This document shows, piece after piece, positions 15,851 to 28,604 of a DNA stretch of 64,000 bases (position 1 is the first letter of the stretch; the number at the start of each line of letters is the position of its first letter). The notes below the pieces were generated by a model, which was given only the letters and a program-made list of their open reading frames with translations, was not told the DNA's origin and searched no databases. The stretch spans positions 62,001 through 126,000 of the forward strand of contig NZ_JBFEFH010000016.1 of the NCBI RefSeq assembly GCF_040717455.1, read 5' to 3'. Source of the stretch: Tautonia sp040717455. GTDB taxonomy: Bacteria > Planctomycetota > Planctomycetia > Isosphaerales > Isosphaeraceae. The translations under genes were made by a program, and so were the position numbers.

Positions 15851-17100
15851 GCTTTCACCTGTTCGAGCGATTCGGCATCGAGCTGGAATATATGATCGTC
15901 GATCGGGAGACGCTCGCCGTCCGGCCGATCGCCGACCGCCTGCTGGCGGCCGTCAGCCCTTCGGGGGAACCGGAGTCGGAGGTCGATCTCGGCCCGATCT
16001 CCTGGTCGAACGAACTGGCCGCGCACGTCATCGAGCTGAAGACGACCGAGCCGGTGGCGTCGCTCTCGGGTCTCGGCGGGCAATTCCACGAGCATGTCCG
16101 CCGCATCGACGCGATCCTCGAACCGATGGGTGCCCGCCTGATGCCGACGGCGATGCACCCCCTGATGGACCCGGGCCGCGAGGCCACCCTCTGGCCGCAC
16201 GACTTCGGCCCGATCTATCGGACGTTCGACCGCATCTTCGACTGCCGGGGGCACGGCTGGTCGAACCTGCAAAGCGTGCACATCAACTTGCCGTTCTGCG
16301 GCGACGAGGAGTTCGGCCGCCTGCACGCGGCCATCCGCCTGATCCTGCCGATCCTGCCGGCCCTGGCCGCCAGCTCGCCGATCGTCGAGGGGCGCATCAC
16401 CGGCCTGCTCGACAATCGCCTGGAATTCTACCGGCACAACTGCCGACGCGTCCCCGAGGTGACCGGCCGGGTGATCCCCGAGCCCGCATTCTCGCGGGCC
16501 GAGTACGATCGATTGATCCTCGAACCGATGTACGCCGCCATCGCCCCGCTCGACCCCGAGGGGATCCTGCGGCACGAATGGCTGAACGCCCGGGGCGCGA
16601 TTGCCCGGTTCGACCGCTCGGCGATCGAGATCCGCCTGCTCGACGTGCAGGAATGCCCCTGGGCCGACCTGGCGATCGCGTCGCTCATCGTCGCCGCGGT
16701 GCGGGGCCTGGTGGAGGAGCGCTGGTCATCGACCGAGCTCCAGCGATCCCTCCCCGTCGAGACCCTGGAGCCGATTCTCCTCGCCTGTATCGACGGCTCC
16801 GGCCTCGCCGCCGCCGACCGCTCCCTCATCAGCGATCCCGCCTACCTCCGCTGCTTCGGCCTCGCCCCCCCCGGCCCCCTGCCCGCCCTCGACCTCTGGC
16901 GGTCGCTGTTCGAGTCGCTCCGGGACGAACTCGGCCCTCAAGCCGAGTGGGCCCCGCTGGCCCTGGTCCTCGACCGCGGCCCGCTCGCCCGGCGCATCCG
17001 GGGCGCACTCGACGCCGGTGCCCCCCCATCGCCCGCCGAGATCCGATCGGTCTATGCCGACCTTTGCGACTGCCTGAGCGACGACCGGCCGTTCGATTGA
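15847..17100 (+). CDS. GCS2-family carboxylate-amine ligase (YbdK-like)
   Basis: 417 residues of the glutamate-cysteine ligase family 2. Visible motifs are FERFGIELEYMIVD (ATP/metal glutamates), ISWSNELAAHVIELKTTEP, NLQSVHINLPF, NRLEFYRHNCRRVPEVTGRVIPEP and ARFDRSAIEIRLLDVQECPWADLAI. It would catalyse ATP-dependent amide formation between a gamma-carboxylate and an amine. True gamma-glutamylcysteine synthesis is possible, but the translational coupling to an RLAN/ATP-grasp ligase and a C39 peptidase suggests a dedicated short peptide or conjugate. The C-terminal 100 residues are less conserved. The stop is 16 bases from the convergent sialidase gene stop, so termination signals must overlap. 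Confidence 0.92.
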   Translation: MSFHLFERFGIELEYMIVDRETLAVRPIADRLLAAVSPSGEPESEVDLGPISWSNELAAHVIELKTTEPVASLSGLGGQFHEHVRRIDAILEPMGARLMPTAMHPLMDPGREATLWPHDFGPIYRTFDRIFDCRGHGWSNLQSVHINLPFCGDEEFGRLHAAIRLILPILPALAASSPIVEGRITGLLDNRLEFYRHNCRRVPEVTGRVIPEPAFSRAEYDRLILEPMYAAIAPLDPEGILRHEWLNARGAIARFDRSAIEIRLLDVQECPWADLAIASLIVAAVRGLVEERWSSTELQRSLPVETLEPILLACIDGSGLAAADRSLISDPAYLRCFGLAPPGPLPALDLWRSLFESLRDELGPQAEWAPLALVLDRGPLARRIRGALDAGAPPSPAEIRSVYADLCDCLSDDRPFD

Positions 17101-17116
17101 TCGAGGCGGCGCACGC

Positions 17117-18307
17117 TCACGGTTTCCCCGGGTCCCAGATCGTGCCGGCGAGGTAGCGGTCGGGGCCGGTTTGGTCGTGGAAGTAGTAGACGGAGAGGAT
17201 CGTGCCATCGGGACGGACGACCGAGCGGACGTAGCCGATGTCGGTGCCGCCACCGTCGTCTCGGAGAGTGATGGGGTCGGACCAGGACCGGCCGTCGTCT
17301 CGGCTGAGGCGAGCGCGAATGCTGTACGGCTCGGCGCGGTGGGCCGTGATGAGGGCGAGTCGTCCGTCGGGCAATCGGACGAGGCTCGGCGGGTTCCCGG
17401 CGCCGAGGTCGGGTTCCGGCTCGCCGAGGTACGCCCACGAGCGGCCGTCGTCGTGCGAGGCGTAGGCGTCGATCCAGCTCCGTTCCGAGTTGCGCAGCCG
17501 AATCGTGGTCACCAGGTCGGTCGGGCCAACGCGGACGGTGGCGGGCATGATCGCATAGCCGTCTTCGGGCTCGGGGCCGATGAAGGAGAGGAACTGCCAG
17601 GTCAGGCCGCCGTCGGTCGTCCGGGCGCAGAAGGGGCGGCCCTCTCGGCCGTTCGATCGCTTCGAGGCGGTCGCGAAGATGTGGCAATCGCGCGGGCCGT
17701 TGACGACATAATCGGTCCGGGCCATCACCCCCGGCTGATCGAACAGGGGCAACGGATGCGTCCCCCGCCAGGTCCGGCCGCGGTCGTATGAATAATACAA
17801 CCGCGAGACGCCGCCGTTGGCGTTGGCCATGCGGAGGGTCATGGCGAAGTCGGGGTGGGTGAAGTCGATCGGCTCAGTGAGGTCGACCATGCGTTCCTCG
17901 ACCGCGCCGGGGGGCATGACGCCGTGCCTCATGCCGGGAGTGCCGACCAGGACTCCGGGCGGCCGAGGGGCCTCGACCGTCCAGGTCGCGCCGCCGTCGA
18001 GGCTGCGGGCGAACAGGTGTTCCTCCGGCCGGTCGCGGTCGATGTGATGGCGGGTGCCGAGATCCTTGTAATACCCCCGGCTGAAGCCGACGAGGACCTC
18101 ATCGCCCCACGACCAGATCCCGTGATTGGCGGGCCAGCCGGCGAACCGGCCCGGCTCGCCGTAGACGACGACGTGTTCCAGGACCCTCGGCGCGGCGGTC
18201 GCGTCCTGCTCGTCGGCCGCCCGGGTCGGCGGCCCGGGACAGGCCGATGCCAGGAGGCCCGTCAGCAGCACCAGCGCCCCGCGGCGGTCGACATCTCCTG
18301 ATCGCAT
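17117..18307 (-). CDS. Sialidase/BNR-repeat lipoprotein
   Basis: A 396-residue exported protein. The ATG at 18307 gives a signal ending ALVLLTGLLASAC, an acceptable lipobox, so membrane attachment is likely. Five Asp-box (S/T-x-D-x-G-x-T/S-W) motifs are visible: SLDGGATW, SYDRGRTW, TTDGGLTW, SHDDGRSW and SRDDGRSW, defining a six-bladed sialidase-type propeller. Whether it is a true sialidase is uncertain: a full Arg triad cannot be assigned by eye, and planctomycete BNR proteins often act on other glycans or have no known substrate. The reading frame extends upstream to 18388 but lacks a signal sequence there. It is divergent from the DUF1501 gene. Confidence 0.8.
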   Translation of the reverse strand: MRSGDVDRRGALVLLTGLLASACPGPPTRAADEQDATAAPRVLEHVVVYGEPGRFAGWPANHGIWSWGDEVLVGFSRGYYKDLGTRHHIDRDRPEEHLFARSLDGGATWTVEAPRPPGVLVGTPGMRHGVMPPGAVEERMVDLTEPIDFTHPDFAMTLRMANANGGVSRLYYSYDRGRTWRGTHPLPLFDQPGVMARTDYVVNGPRDCHIFATASKRSNGREGRPFCARTTDGGLTWQFLSFIGPEPEDGYAIMPATVRVGPTDLVTTIRLRNSERSWIDAYASHDDGRSWAYLGEPEPDLGAGNPPSLVRLPDGRLALITAHRAEPYSIRARLSRDDGRSWSDPITLRDDGGGTDIGYVRSVVRPDGTILSVYYFHDQTGPDRYLAGTIWDPGKP

Positions 18308-18695
18308 GCGAACGCTCCCGACTCGTCTCCCGATCGGGCCGAGGCCCGGCTCGCCGCCCTCGATCGGGGAGGGTTCTGCCAAGGCCAATTACCTTGACCG
18401 GGCGTGCTCGACGGGTCAAGGCTCGGCTGATCCTTCGCCTCGCCGCGGGGCTCATGTCTGAAACACCCCGCGTTGATTTTTTGGAGAAGGGTCGGATCAG
18501 TGTTGAATTTTTTCGAGAGGGGCGATCAAGATAAGGGTCGAAACCGGGATGATCGAGGCGGCGCGCCTCGCCGGTGGGTTCGAGACAGAAGGTTCGAGGA
18601 CCGCGGAACCCGGGAGCAATCGGCAAGAGGCTGGGGCGAAGGTGCCCCGATCGATCGCCTGAGCCATCTCGGAGCGGTTCAAGGAGGGCGGCACC
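18308..18695. other. Divergent intergenic region with AT-rich direct repeats
   Basis: No gene is seen in these 388 bases. Two similar T-tract motifs, GTTGATTTTTTGGAGA (18472) and GTTGAATTTTTTCGAGA (18502), lie 30 bases apart in otherwise GC-rich DNA. They could be activator-binding sites or UP elements for the DUF1501 gene. Confidence 0.4.
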
Positions 18696-20075
18696 GTGCG
18701 CATCGACCTCGGATCGGCGGGATCGTACTGCGATCGCGTGAGCCGGCGGAGCTTCCTGCAACTGGGCGTGGCCGGGATGGCCAGCGTCGGGTTGCCGGGC
18801 CTGCTGGCGGCTCGGGAGGCCTCGGCCCGGCAAGGGCTGCCGAAGAAGGACACGTCGGTCATCTTGATCTGGCTCGACGGCGGGCCGGGCCACATGGACA
18901 TGTACGACATGAAGCCGGAGGCACCCGAGCAGTACCGGGGGATCTGGAAGCCGATCCCGACGGTCGTCCCCGGGTTCGAGGTCACCGAGCTGTTCCCGAA
19001 GCAGGCCCAGCACACCGACAAGTTCTCGATCGTCCGATCCCTCCATCACGACACCGGCGACCACTTCGCCGGGGCGCACCGGATCTTGACGACCAAGGAC
19101 ATGGGCGTCTCGGGGGCGAACACGACGTCGAAGTTCCCGTCGCTCGGCTCGATCGTGGCGCGGGAGGTCGGCCCCCGGAAGCCGGGGATGCCCGCCTACG
19201 CGGCGGTGCCGATCGCCAGCAGCGTCGGCCTGAACCCGGGGTACTTCGGCGGCAACCTGCTCGGCATGCAGTACGACCCGTACCAGCCGGGCGGCGACCC
19301 GAACGCGCCGAATTACACCGTCGGCGACCTGACACTGAAGGCCGGGATGAGCATCGATCGCCTCGAAGACCGCCGCGCCCTGCGGCAGCGGCTCGACGAC
19401 GCCTTGCGGCAACGCGATGCCCTGCCGGTCGACACCTCGGTCGACCAGTTCACCGAGCAGGCGTTCGACTTCGTGACCGGCCCGGCCGCCCGCGAGGCGT
19501 TCGACATCAGCAAGGAAGACCCGAGGCTCCGCGACCGCTACGGCCGCCACTCGTGGGGCCAGAGCACCCTGCTCGCCCGTCGCCTGGTCGAGGCCGGGGT
19601 CACTTTCGTCACCGTCCACCTCGGCGGCTGGGATCATCACTGGGATCTTGAAGCCGGGATGAATCGCTATCTGCCGATGGTCGACTCGCTCGTCGCGTCC
19701 CTCTTCGACGACCTGCACCAGCGGGGCTTGCTCGACTCGACCCTGGTGATGCTCTGCGGAGAGTTCAGCCGGACGCCGAAGATGAACGACGGCGGCAACG
19801 GCGGGCCTCCCGGCAGCATGGGGACCCCCGGCCGCGACCACTGGGGCAACGCCATGTTCTGCCTGCTCGGAGGGGGCGGGGTGAAGGGCGGGCAGCTCGT
19901 CGGCTCGACCGACCGCCTGGGCCAGTTCCCGCACGATCGGCCGATCACGCCGTCGAACCTGCACGCGACGATCTACCACGTCCTCGGGATCGACCCGCAC
20001 CTGCAGGTGCTCGATCAGTTGAACCGCCCGGTCTCGGTGCTCGACGATCCCGAGCCGATCCACGAGCTGATCTGA
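18696..20075 (+). CDS. DUF1501 sulfatase-like protein, Tat-exported (copy 1)
   Basis: A 459-residue protein with a twin-arginine signal SRRSFLQLGVAGMASVGLPG at residues 16-35, so export is in folded form. The DUF1501 features follow: SVILIWLDGGPGHMDMYDMK, FSIVRSLHHDTGDHFAGAH, YGRHSWGQSTLLARRLVEAG, the metal-site-like GWDHHWDLE, and LVMLCGEFSRTPKMN with GRDHWGNAMFCLLGGGGVKGG. The fold belongs to the alkaline-phosphatase superfamily. In Planctomycetota these proteins normally accompany DUF1549/DUF1553 proteins, which are absent at this site. The substrate is unknown. The GTG at 18696 is preceded by AAGGAGGG with seven-base spacing. A rhomboid protease gene follows. Confidence 0.9.
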   Translation: MRIDLGSAGSYCDRVSRRSFLQLGVAGMASVGLPGLLAAREASARQGLPKKDTSVILIWLDGGPGHMDMYDMKPEAPEQYRGIWKPIPTVVPGFEVTELFPKQAQHTDKFSIVRSLHHDTGDHFAGAHRILTTKDMGVSGANTTSKFPSLGSIVAREVGPRKPGMPAYAAVPIASSVGLNPGYFGGNLLGMQYDPYQPGGDPNAPNYTVGDLTLKAGMSIDRLEDRRALRQRLDDALRQRDALPVDTSVDQFTEQAFDFVTGPAAREAFDISKEDPRLRDRYGRHSWGQSTLLARRLVEAGVTFVTVHLGGWDHHWDLEAGMNRYLPMVDSLVASLFDDLHQRGLLDSTLVMLCGEFSRTPKMNDGGNGGPPGSMGTPGRDHWGNAMFCLLGGGGVKGGQLVGSTDRLGQFPHDRPITPSNLHATIYHVLGIDPHLQVLDQLNRPVSVLDDPEPIHELI

Positions 20076-20243
20076 TCTGCTTGGAAGGAAGGGCCGGCCA
20101 GAGGCGACAATCCCCGCGGGCACCCCGCCGTCTTGTGCGCGGTGCCCGGGGGCGTCACAATCGGCGCGGCGCGGTGCAGTGGTCGGCGTCGATGGTCGGG
20201 GCCGACCTGCCTTCGCGCCCCTCCGCCGAGAAGGACCGGCCCG

Positions 20244-21041
20244 ATGGTCATGCCGCTGGGCGACCTGCACCCGACCCGGATCACGCCCTGGGTCAATTAT
20301 GCGTTGATTGCGCTGAACATCATCGTGTTCATCCTCCAGGCGAGCCGGCCCGAGCAGTTCACCGTCGCGTTCGCGGCCACGCCGTACGAGATCACCCGGA
20401 ACGTCGACCTGACCGACCCGGTGACCCTGGCCGTCGAGGTCGAGGTGCCCGACGCCTTCGGCAACGTCCGGGTCGTCGAGCGTGAGGAGGTCTTGCCGCA
20501 GGGGGCGGTCCCCTTCCCGGTCTGGCTGACCCTGTTCACGTCGATCTTCATGCACGGCGGGCTGGCCCACCTGGGCGGCAACATGCTCTATCTCTGGATC
20601 TTCGGCGACAACGTCGAGGAATCGCTCGGCCACGTCCGGTATCTGCTGGTCTACCTGGCGTGCGGCCTGGTGGCGAGCCTCGCCCACGTGGCGATCGGGC
20701 CGGACTCGATGATCCCGAGCCTCGGGGCGTCGGGGGCGATCTCGGGGGTGATGGGGATGTACCTCGTCTGGTTCCCGCACAATCGCGTGCGCGTCCTGCT
20801 GGGGCGGGTCATCACCACGATGCCGGCCTCGCTGGTGATCGGGCTCTGGATCGTCCTGCAACTGGCGCTGGGGATCGGCGACCTCTCGACCGCCGGCCAG
20901 GGCGGCGGAGTGGCCTACGCGGCGCACGTGGGAGGGGCGGCGGCGGGCATCTTCTTCGGCCTGGCCTTCCGAGGCCGGGCCGAGCGGGGAGGCGAATGGC
21001 CCCTGCAACTCGGCTGGGCCTCGCGGGCGAACCGTCGGTGA
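20244..21041 (+). CDS. Rhomboid-family intramembrane serine protease
   Basis: 265 residues from the ATG at 20244, which has AAGGA eight bases upstream. It shows a first transmembrane helix (YALIALNIIVFILQ), a roughly 65-residue extracytoplasmic insertion, then the rhomboid core. The oxyanion region is HGGLAHLGGN (His104, His109, Asn113), the nucleophile lies in GASGA (Ser163) and the general-base histidine is in AAHVGG (His228). The Ser-His dyad is intact, so it should be proteolytically active in the membrane. The long loop between helix 1 and the core is characteristic of a planctomycete/bacterial subgroup. Substrates are unknown. Confidence 0.9.
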   Translation: MVMPLGDLHPTRITPWVNYALIALNIIVFILQASRPEQFTVAFAATPYEITRNVDLTDPVTLAVEVEVPDAFGNVRVVEREEVLPQGAVPFPVWLTLFTSIFMHGGLAHLGGNMLYLWIFGDNVEESLGHVRYLLVYLACGLVASLAHVAIGPDSMIPSLGASGAISGVMGMYLVWFPHNRVRVLLGRVITTMPASLVIGLWIVLQLALGIGDLSTAGQGGGVAYAAHVGGAAAGIFFGLAFRGRAERGGEWPLQLGWASRANRR

Positions 21042-21144
21042 TCTGTGTCACCGGCCGACCGAAGGAGGGCCTCGGCAAGCCACACTCGGGTCGATGCCGC
21101 GGTTCCTCGCGTCTGCCGTCCTGGCGAGAATCGATAACGAGATT

Positions 21145-21178
21145 CCCCCCGCCGGCCGAACACCCGGCCGGCGGGGGG
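21145..21178. terminator. GC-rich hairpin between convergent genes
   Basis: CCCCCCGCCGGCCG and its exact reverse complement enclose AACACC. It lies between the ends of the rhomboid gene and the RND permease gene, so it may terminate both. No long T-tract follows. Confidence 0.55.
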
Positions 21179-21231
21179 ACATGACGACTCGTCGAGGCCG
21201 CCTCGAACGGCGGTCCGGCGTCTCCGGTCGA

Positions 21232-24774
<3,543 letters not shown>

Positions 24775-24986
24775 GGGTAGACGTTGCTCCTCCGGTTCGG
24801 TCGATCGAGCGGGCTTCGGGGTCGGCGTGATTGAGTTGCGATGCGGAGAGGAACGGGGGCGGGAGCGGCGATCGCCGGGCGGCAGGACATCTCGGGGCAC
24901 TGGCGATCGGCCCGCGAATCGGGCCTGACACCAGGGCCAGGACCACGCTCCGGTGACGCGGTCGGGCGGGGGGCCGTCGATCGGCC

Positions 24987-26360
24987 TCAGCCGCCGCGGG
25001 TCACGGCGGCGACGTCGTCGGAGGCCGCCTCGGCCGGGGAATCCGGCGACGGCGCCTCGGCGTCGACCTCGATGGTCCGCAGCACGCGGACCTCCTGGCC
25101 GGGCCGGAGGCGTTCGTTGCCCTGCACCACCACCCGCTGATCGGCCCGCAAGGGGCCGGTCACCTCGACGAGCGAGCCGGCGGCCACCCCCAGGGTCACG
25201 GGGACCGGCTGGACCGTGCCCAGCGTCGCGTCGCTGCCGTCCGATCCCGGCTCGAACACGAAGACCCGCGGGGAGGGGCCGCCGAGCACCAGGGCATCTT
25301 TCGGCACGAGCAAGGCCGGGTGCTCGGGACCGACGGGCAGGGTCACGCGGGCGATCATCCCCGCCTTCAGGATCGGACTGCCGTGGGACTCTTCATTCGT
25401 GAGACGGACCTTGACCGGGAAGCTTCTCGACCTCAGGTCGGCCCGGGGCACCACCAGGGCGACGGCCCCGGTGAAGGCCACGTCGGGGAGCGACGACACC
25501 TCGACGCGGGCCGACGTGCCCACGGAGATGTAGCGGATGTCGTCCTCGACCACGCTCGCTTCCACGTCCACCTGGTCCAGCTCGACCAGATCCACCACCG
25601 GGTCCCCCCGGCCGAGCCACTGGCCGACCTCCGTATATTCGGTGACGACGTAGCCGGCGAACGGGGCAACGATGGTGTGCTCGGCCAACCGGTCTTCCAG
25701 CCGATTGATGACTTCCTCCTGCGCCGTGACCTTCGCGCGAGCCCGGGCGACCTGCTCGGCCCGGGGCCCGGCGATCAAGAGGTCGAGGGCGGCCTGGGCG
25801 GAGTTGTAGGCCTGCTCGGCCGCCTCGGCGTTGGAGACGACCTCGTCGAGTTCCTGGGCGCTGGCCTGCCGGTTGCGGATCAGGCCCTCGATGCGGCGTC
25901 GGGCGGCCTGGGCGAAGTCGCGGAGGGCGGCGGCCCGGGCCAGCTCGGCGCGACCTCGTTCCAGCTCCTCCGGGCGGGTGCCGTTCTCCAGCTCTGCCAG
26001 CTCCTGCTGCATGGCCTCCAGCTCGGCCCGGGCCCCCTCGAGCTCGATGTCCAGGGTGCGCGTCCTCAGCTTCGCCAGCGGCTGACCGGGCTCGACCCGA
26101 TCCCCCTCGTCGACCAGGAACTCGGCCACCCGCTCCTCAACCGTGCTGCCGATGGTACTCTCGCGCACCGGCACGACCGAGCCGACGAAGCTGCGGCCGT
26201 CGGCCACCGATCGGGAGACGACCGTCGAGACCGCCACGGGGGTCGGCCCGGATTGCTGGGCCGAGGCCGTCGCTCCGACCGCGATCACCGCGAGCCAGGC
26301 CCCGGTCGCGGCGGCCCGCGGGACTCGAATCATGAAACGGAAACGGCCTCGGGCAGTCAT
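24987..26360 (-). CDS. RND efflux periplasmic adaptor (HlyD/membrane-fusion protein)
   Basis: 457 residues with an N-terminal signal/anchor (TGAWLAVIAVGATASAQQ), a split lipoyl domain (GSTVEERVAEFLVDEGDRVEPGQPL and THIV-like HTIVAPFAGYVVTEYTEVGQ), a long alpha-hairpin coiled coil between about residues 105 and 235, and beta-barrel and membrane-proximal domains. This is the standard adaptor layout linking the RND pump to an outer-membrane channel. The ATG overlaps the MarR gene stop (ATGA, 26357-26360), so it is translationally coupled to its regulator; the pump gene follows after 212 bases. The C-terminal 25 residues are acidic and Ala-rich. Confidence 0.92.
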   Translation of the reverse strand: MTARGRFRFMIRVPRAAATGAWLAVIAVGATASAQQSGPTPVAVSTVVSRSVADGRSFVGSVVPVRESTIGSTVEERVAEFLVDEGDRVEPGQPLAKLRTRTLDIELEGARAELEAMQQELAELENGTRPEELERGRAELARAAALRDFAQAARRRIEGLIRNRQASAQELDEVVSNAEAAEQAYNSAQAALDLLIAGPRAEQVARARAKVTAQEEVINRLEDRLAEHTIVAPFAGYVVTEYTEVGQWLGRGDPVVDLVELDQVDVEASVVEDDIRYISVGTSARVEVSSLPDVAFTGAVALVVPRADLRSRSFPVKVRLTNEESHGSPILKAGMIARVTLPVGPEHPALLVPKDALVLGGPSPRVFVFEPGSDGSDATLGTVQPVPVTLGVAAGSLVEVTGPLRADQRVVVQGNERLRPGQEVRVLRTIEVDAEAPSPDSPAEAASDDVAAVTRGG

Positions 26361-26905
26361 GGGCGAGGGTCCTCGGCAAGGGCGGGCGTGTGGGGGGGGG
26401 TGACGGGGGAGGGAGCGTCGGGCACGGGGGGCAGCCCCTCGACCGGGCGATTCTCGGCGGCGGTCGAGGGTTGCGGCCGGGTCAGGTTGCCCCGGACCCG
26501 TTCGAGCCCGGCGAACAGGCGGTGCAGGTCCTCGTCGGAAAAGCCCTCGGCCGCCCGGGACCGGACGCGGCGCGCGGCCGAGGCGATGCGTTCCCAGACC
26601 GGCTCAACCCGGTCGGTCAGCCGCAGGAGCTTCCGGCGGCGGTCTTCCGGGCAGGGAGATCGTTCGAGCCAGCCGTCCCGCTCCATCCGATCGACGATCC
26701 CGACCAGCGTCGGCGGCTCGATCCGCATCCGATCGGCCAGCTCGCCCTGCGGCAGCGGCCCTTCGAGCACGAGCCAGCCGAGGACCTGCCACTGCCGGTA
26801 CGTGATGCCGTGCGGGGCCAGTTCCTCGTTCAGGGCCCGCTCCATCGCCAACGACGTGGAACAAACCGAATACAGCAGGCTTTGTTCGAAGTCGTAACGG
26901 AGCAC
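26357..26905 (-). CDS. MarR-family transcriptional regulator of the efflux operon
   Basis: The winged-helix core is visible: AMERALNEELAPHGITYRQWQVLGWL, then LPQGELADRMRIEPPTLVGIVDRMERDGWLER and a wing with DRRRKLLRLTD. Beyond about residue 125 it carries a proline-rich tail with a run of nine G/C bases in the DNA (26392-26400). The start is uncertain: the frame opens to 26983, but the conserved part begins near the GTG at 26905, where no good ribosome-binding site is seen. First gene of the MarR-adaptor-pump operon; it likely represses the operon and is released by a toxic ligand, as in the family. Confidence 0.85.
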   Translation of the reverse strand: MLRYDFEQSLLYSVCSTSLAMERALNEELAPHGITYRQWQVLGWLVLEGPLPQGELADRMRIEPPTLVGIVDRMERDGWLERSPCPEDRRRKLLRLTDRVEPVWERIASAARRVRSRAAEGFSDEDLHRLFAGLERVRGNLTRPQPSTAAENRPVEGLPPVPDAPSPVTPPHTPALAEDPRP

Positions 26906-27064
26906 GAGCCACCACCGGGGGAACAGAAGGACACGGAACCGGAAATACCCTCGAACGCGGGAGACGGGGCGCCGGCCGATCAACTCGGAGGAATCGAAGG
27001 CGAACCGGCCGGGCTTCGGCCTCCCGTGGTGTCTCCTCCTCCAGGAGAAGTCAGCGTCATCGAA

Positions 27065-27107
27065 ATCGTTCGTGGGCTAACGATCTCGTCAACTTATGTT
27101 ATACAAG
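27065..27107. promoter_or_regulatory. Candidate MarR operator region
   Basis: Two imperfect palindromes lie in an AT-rich patch between the divergent MarR and glutamate dehydrogenase genes: ATCGTT-N8-AACGAT (27065-27084) and CTTATGTTATACAAG (27093-27107, 5 of 7 arm matches). Either could be the autoregulatory site of the efflux operon. Confidence 0.4.
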
Positions 27108-27268
27108 CCCGGACAGGGCGTCGACCAGGGGGTGCCGGAATCGGGCGTGATCGATCGGTTCCTTGCGAGAGGGGGGGGCCGGTCGTTACGATTCAACGCT
27201 CACGATCGCCCTCGGGACGTGAGCGTTTTGAGCCTTGTTCTTCCCCTCGCAACGAGGTGGCCGGGTCG

Positions 27269-28504
27269 ATGCATGCCTTCTTCGAGGCCACGAATCACTA
27301 TTTCGAGCACGCGGCGGCGATTCTCGGGCTCTCCGAGAATATGAAGGTCCTGCTGGCCACCCCCGAGCGCGAGCTGCGCGTGGAGGTGGCCATCGAGATG
27401 GACTCGGGCCAGATCGGCAACTTCATCGGCTACCGGGTCCAGCACGACAACGCCCGGGGCCCCTTCAAGGGCGGCCTGCGCTATCACCCGACCGTCGACG
27501 AGGACGAGGCCCGATCGCTCGCCAGCCTGATGACCTGGAAGACGGCCGTGGTCGACCTGCCCTACGGCGGCGGCAAGGGCGGGGTCAATTGCGACGTGTC
27601 GAAGCTCTCCCGGGCCGAGCTGGAGCGGATCACCCGGCGCTTCGTCCAGCAGATCCACGACTTCATCGGCCCCGACAAGGACATCCCCGCTCCCGACGTC
27701 GGCACCGACGCCCAGGTGATGGCCTGGATCATGAACGAGTACAGCAAGTACCACGGCCACCAGCCGGCGGTGGTCACGGGCAAGCCGGTCGAACTGCACG
27801 GCTCGCTCGGCCGAGAAAGCGCCACCGGACACGGCGTGGCGATCATCACCCGAGAGTTCCTCCAGCACGCCTGGAACCGGCCGGTCGAGGGGGCGACGGT
27901 GGCCGTCCAGGGGTTCGGCAACGTCGGCAGCTTCACCTCCCGCGAGCTTTACGACATGGGGGCGAAGATCGTCGCCGTCTCCGACGCCTACGGCGGCGTC
28001 TGCAACCCCGAGGGGCTCGACATCCCGGGCCTCCAGCAGCACATGGCGGCCCATCGCAAGGTGGTCGGGTTCTCCGGCGGAGAGGCCTGCACGAACGAGC
28101 AACTGCTGACCCGAGAGGTCGATGTGCTCATCCCGGCCGCGCTCGGCGGCGTCTTCGACGCCGAGCTGGCCGAGGAGGTCCGCGCCCGGGCGATCGTCGA
28201 GGCCGCCAACAGCCCCACCTGGCCCGAGGCCGACGAGGTCTTCCACCGCCGCGAGATCCCGGTCGTGCCCGACATCCTCGCCAACGCCGGCGGCGTGATC
28301 GTCAGCTACTTCGAGTGGGTGCAGAACCTCCAGCACTTCCGCTGGTCGATCGACCAGATCCGCTCCGAGCAGGACCGCCGACACGTCGAGAGCTTCGCCG
28401 CCGTCTTCGACCTCGCCCGTCGCCAGGGCGTGAGCCTCCGCACGGCCGCCTTCGTGCTCGGCATCCAGCGCGTCGGCCGGGCAACGGTCCTGGCGGGCAT
28501 TTGA
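27269..28504 (+). CDS. gdhA: Glutamate dehydrogenase (Glu/Leu/Phe/Val family)
   Basis: 411 residues from the ATG at 27269 (GAGGTGG eight bases upstream). The catalytic segments are intact: GPFKGGLRYHPTVDEDEARSLASLMTWKTAVVDLPYGGGKGGV supplies the substrate-binding and active-site lysines, PAPDVGTD is conserved, and the Rossmann motif is VQGFGNVGSFTS. It interconverts glutamate and 2-oxoglutarate plus ammonium with NAD(P). An Asp follows the nucleotide-binding beta strand (AVSDAYGG), but cofactor preference cannot be fixed by eye. It is divergent from the efflux operon, with no functional link evident, and convergent with the glycosylation operon. Confidence 0.95.
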   Translation: MHAFFEATNHYFEHAAAILGLSENMKVLLATPERELRVEVAIEMDSGQIGNFIGYRVQHDNARGPFKGGLRYHPTVDEDEARSLASLMTWKTAVVDLPYGGGKGGVNCDVSKLSRAELERITRRFVQQIHDFIGPDKDIPAPDVGTDAQVMAWIMNEYSKYHGHQPAVVTGKPVELHGSLGRESATGHGVAIITREFLQHAWNRPVEGATVAVQGFGNVGSFTSRELYDMGAKIVAVSDAYGGVCNPEGLDIPGLQQHMAAHRKVVGFSGGEACTNEQLLTREVDVLIPAALGGVFDAELAEEVRARAIVEAANSPTWPEADEVFHRREIPVVPDILANAGGVIVSYFEWVQNLQHFRWSIDQIRSEQDRRHVESFAAVFDLARRQGVSLRTAAFVLGIQRVGRATVLAGI

Positions 28505-28576
28505 AGCCCGGCGGGGCCGCGATGCGGACCGATCTCTCAGTTCGCCCGATCGATCGGTCCACACCGCGACGCCGGC

Positions 28577-28593
28577 GCCGGACAGCGTCCGGC
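28577..28593. terminator. Short hairpin between convergent genes
   Basis: GCCGGAC-AGC-GTCCGGC lies between the ends of the glutamate dehydrogenase gene and the membrane glycosyltransferase gene, 12 bases from the latter stop. It is a plausible bidirectional terminator without a T-tract. Confidence 0.4.
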
Positions 28594-28604
28594 ACGCCCT
28601 GGCA

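Noticed and set aside
17117..18388. Longer start (18388) for the sialidase-like gene
   Set aside because: The extra 27 residues precede and would bury the signal peptide that starts at the ATG at 18307.
26392..26400. Nine-G run as a phase-variable tract in the MarR gene
   Set aside because: It encodes prolines in the non-conserved C-terminal tail after the DNA-binding domain; slippage would alter the stop overlap but there is no evidence of variation.
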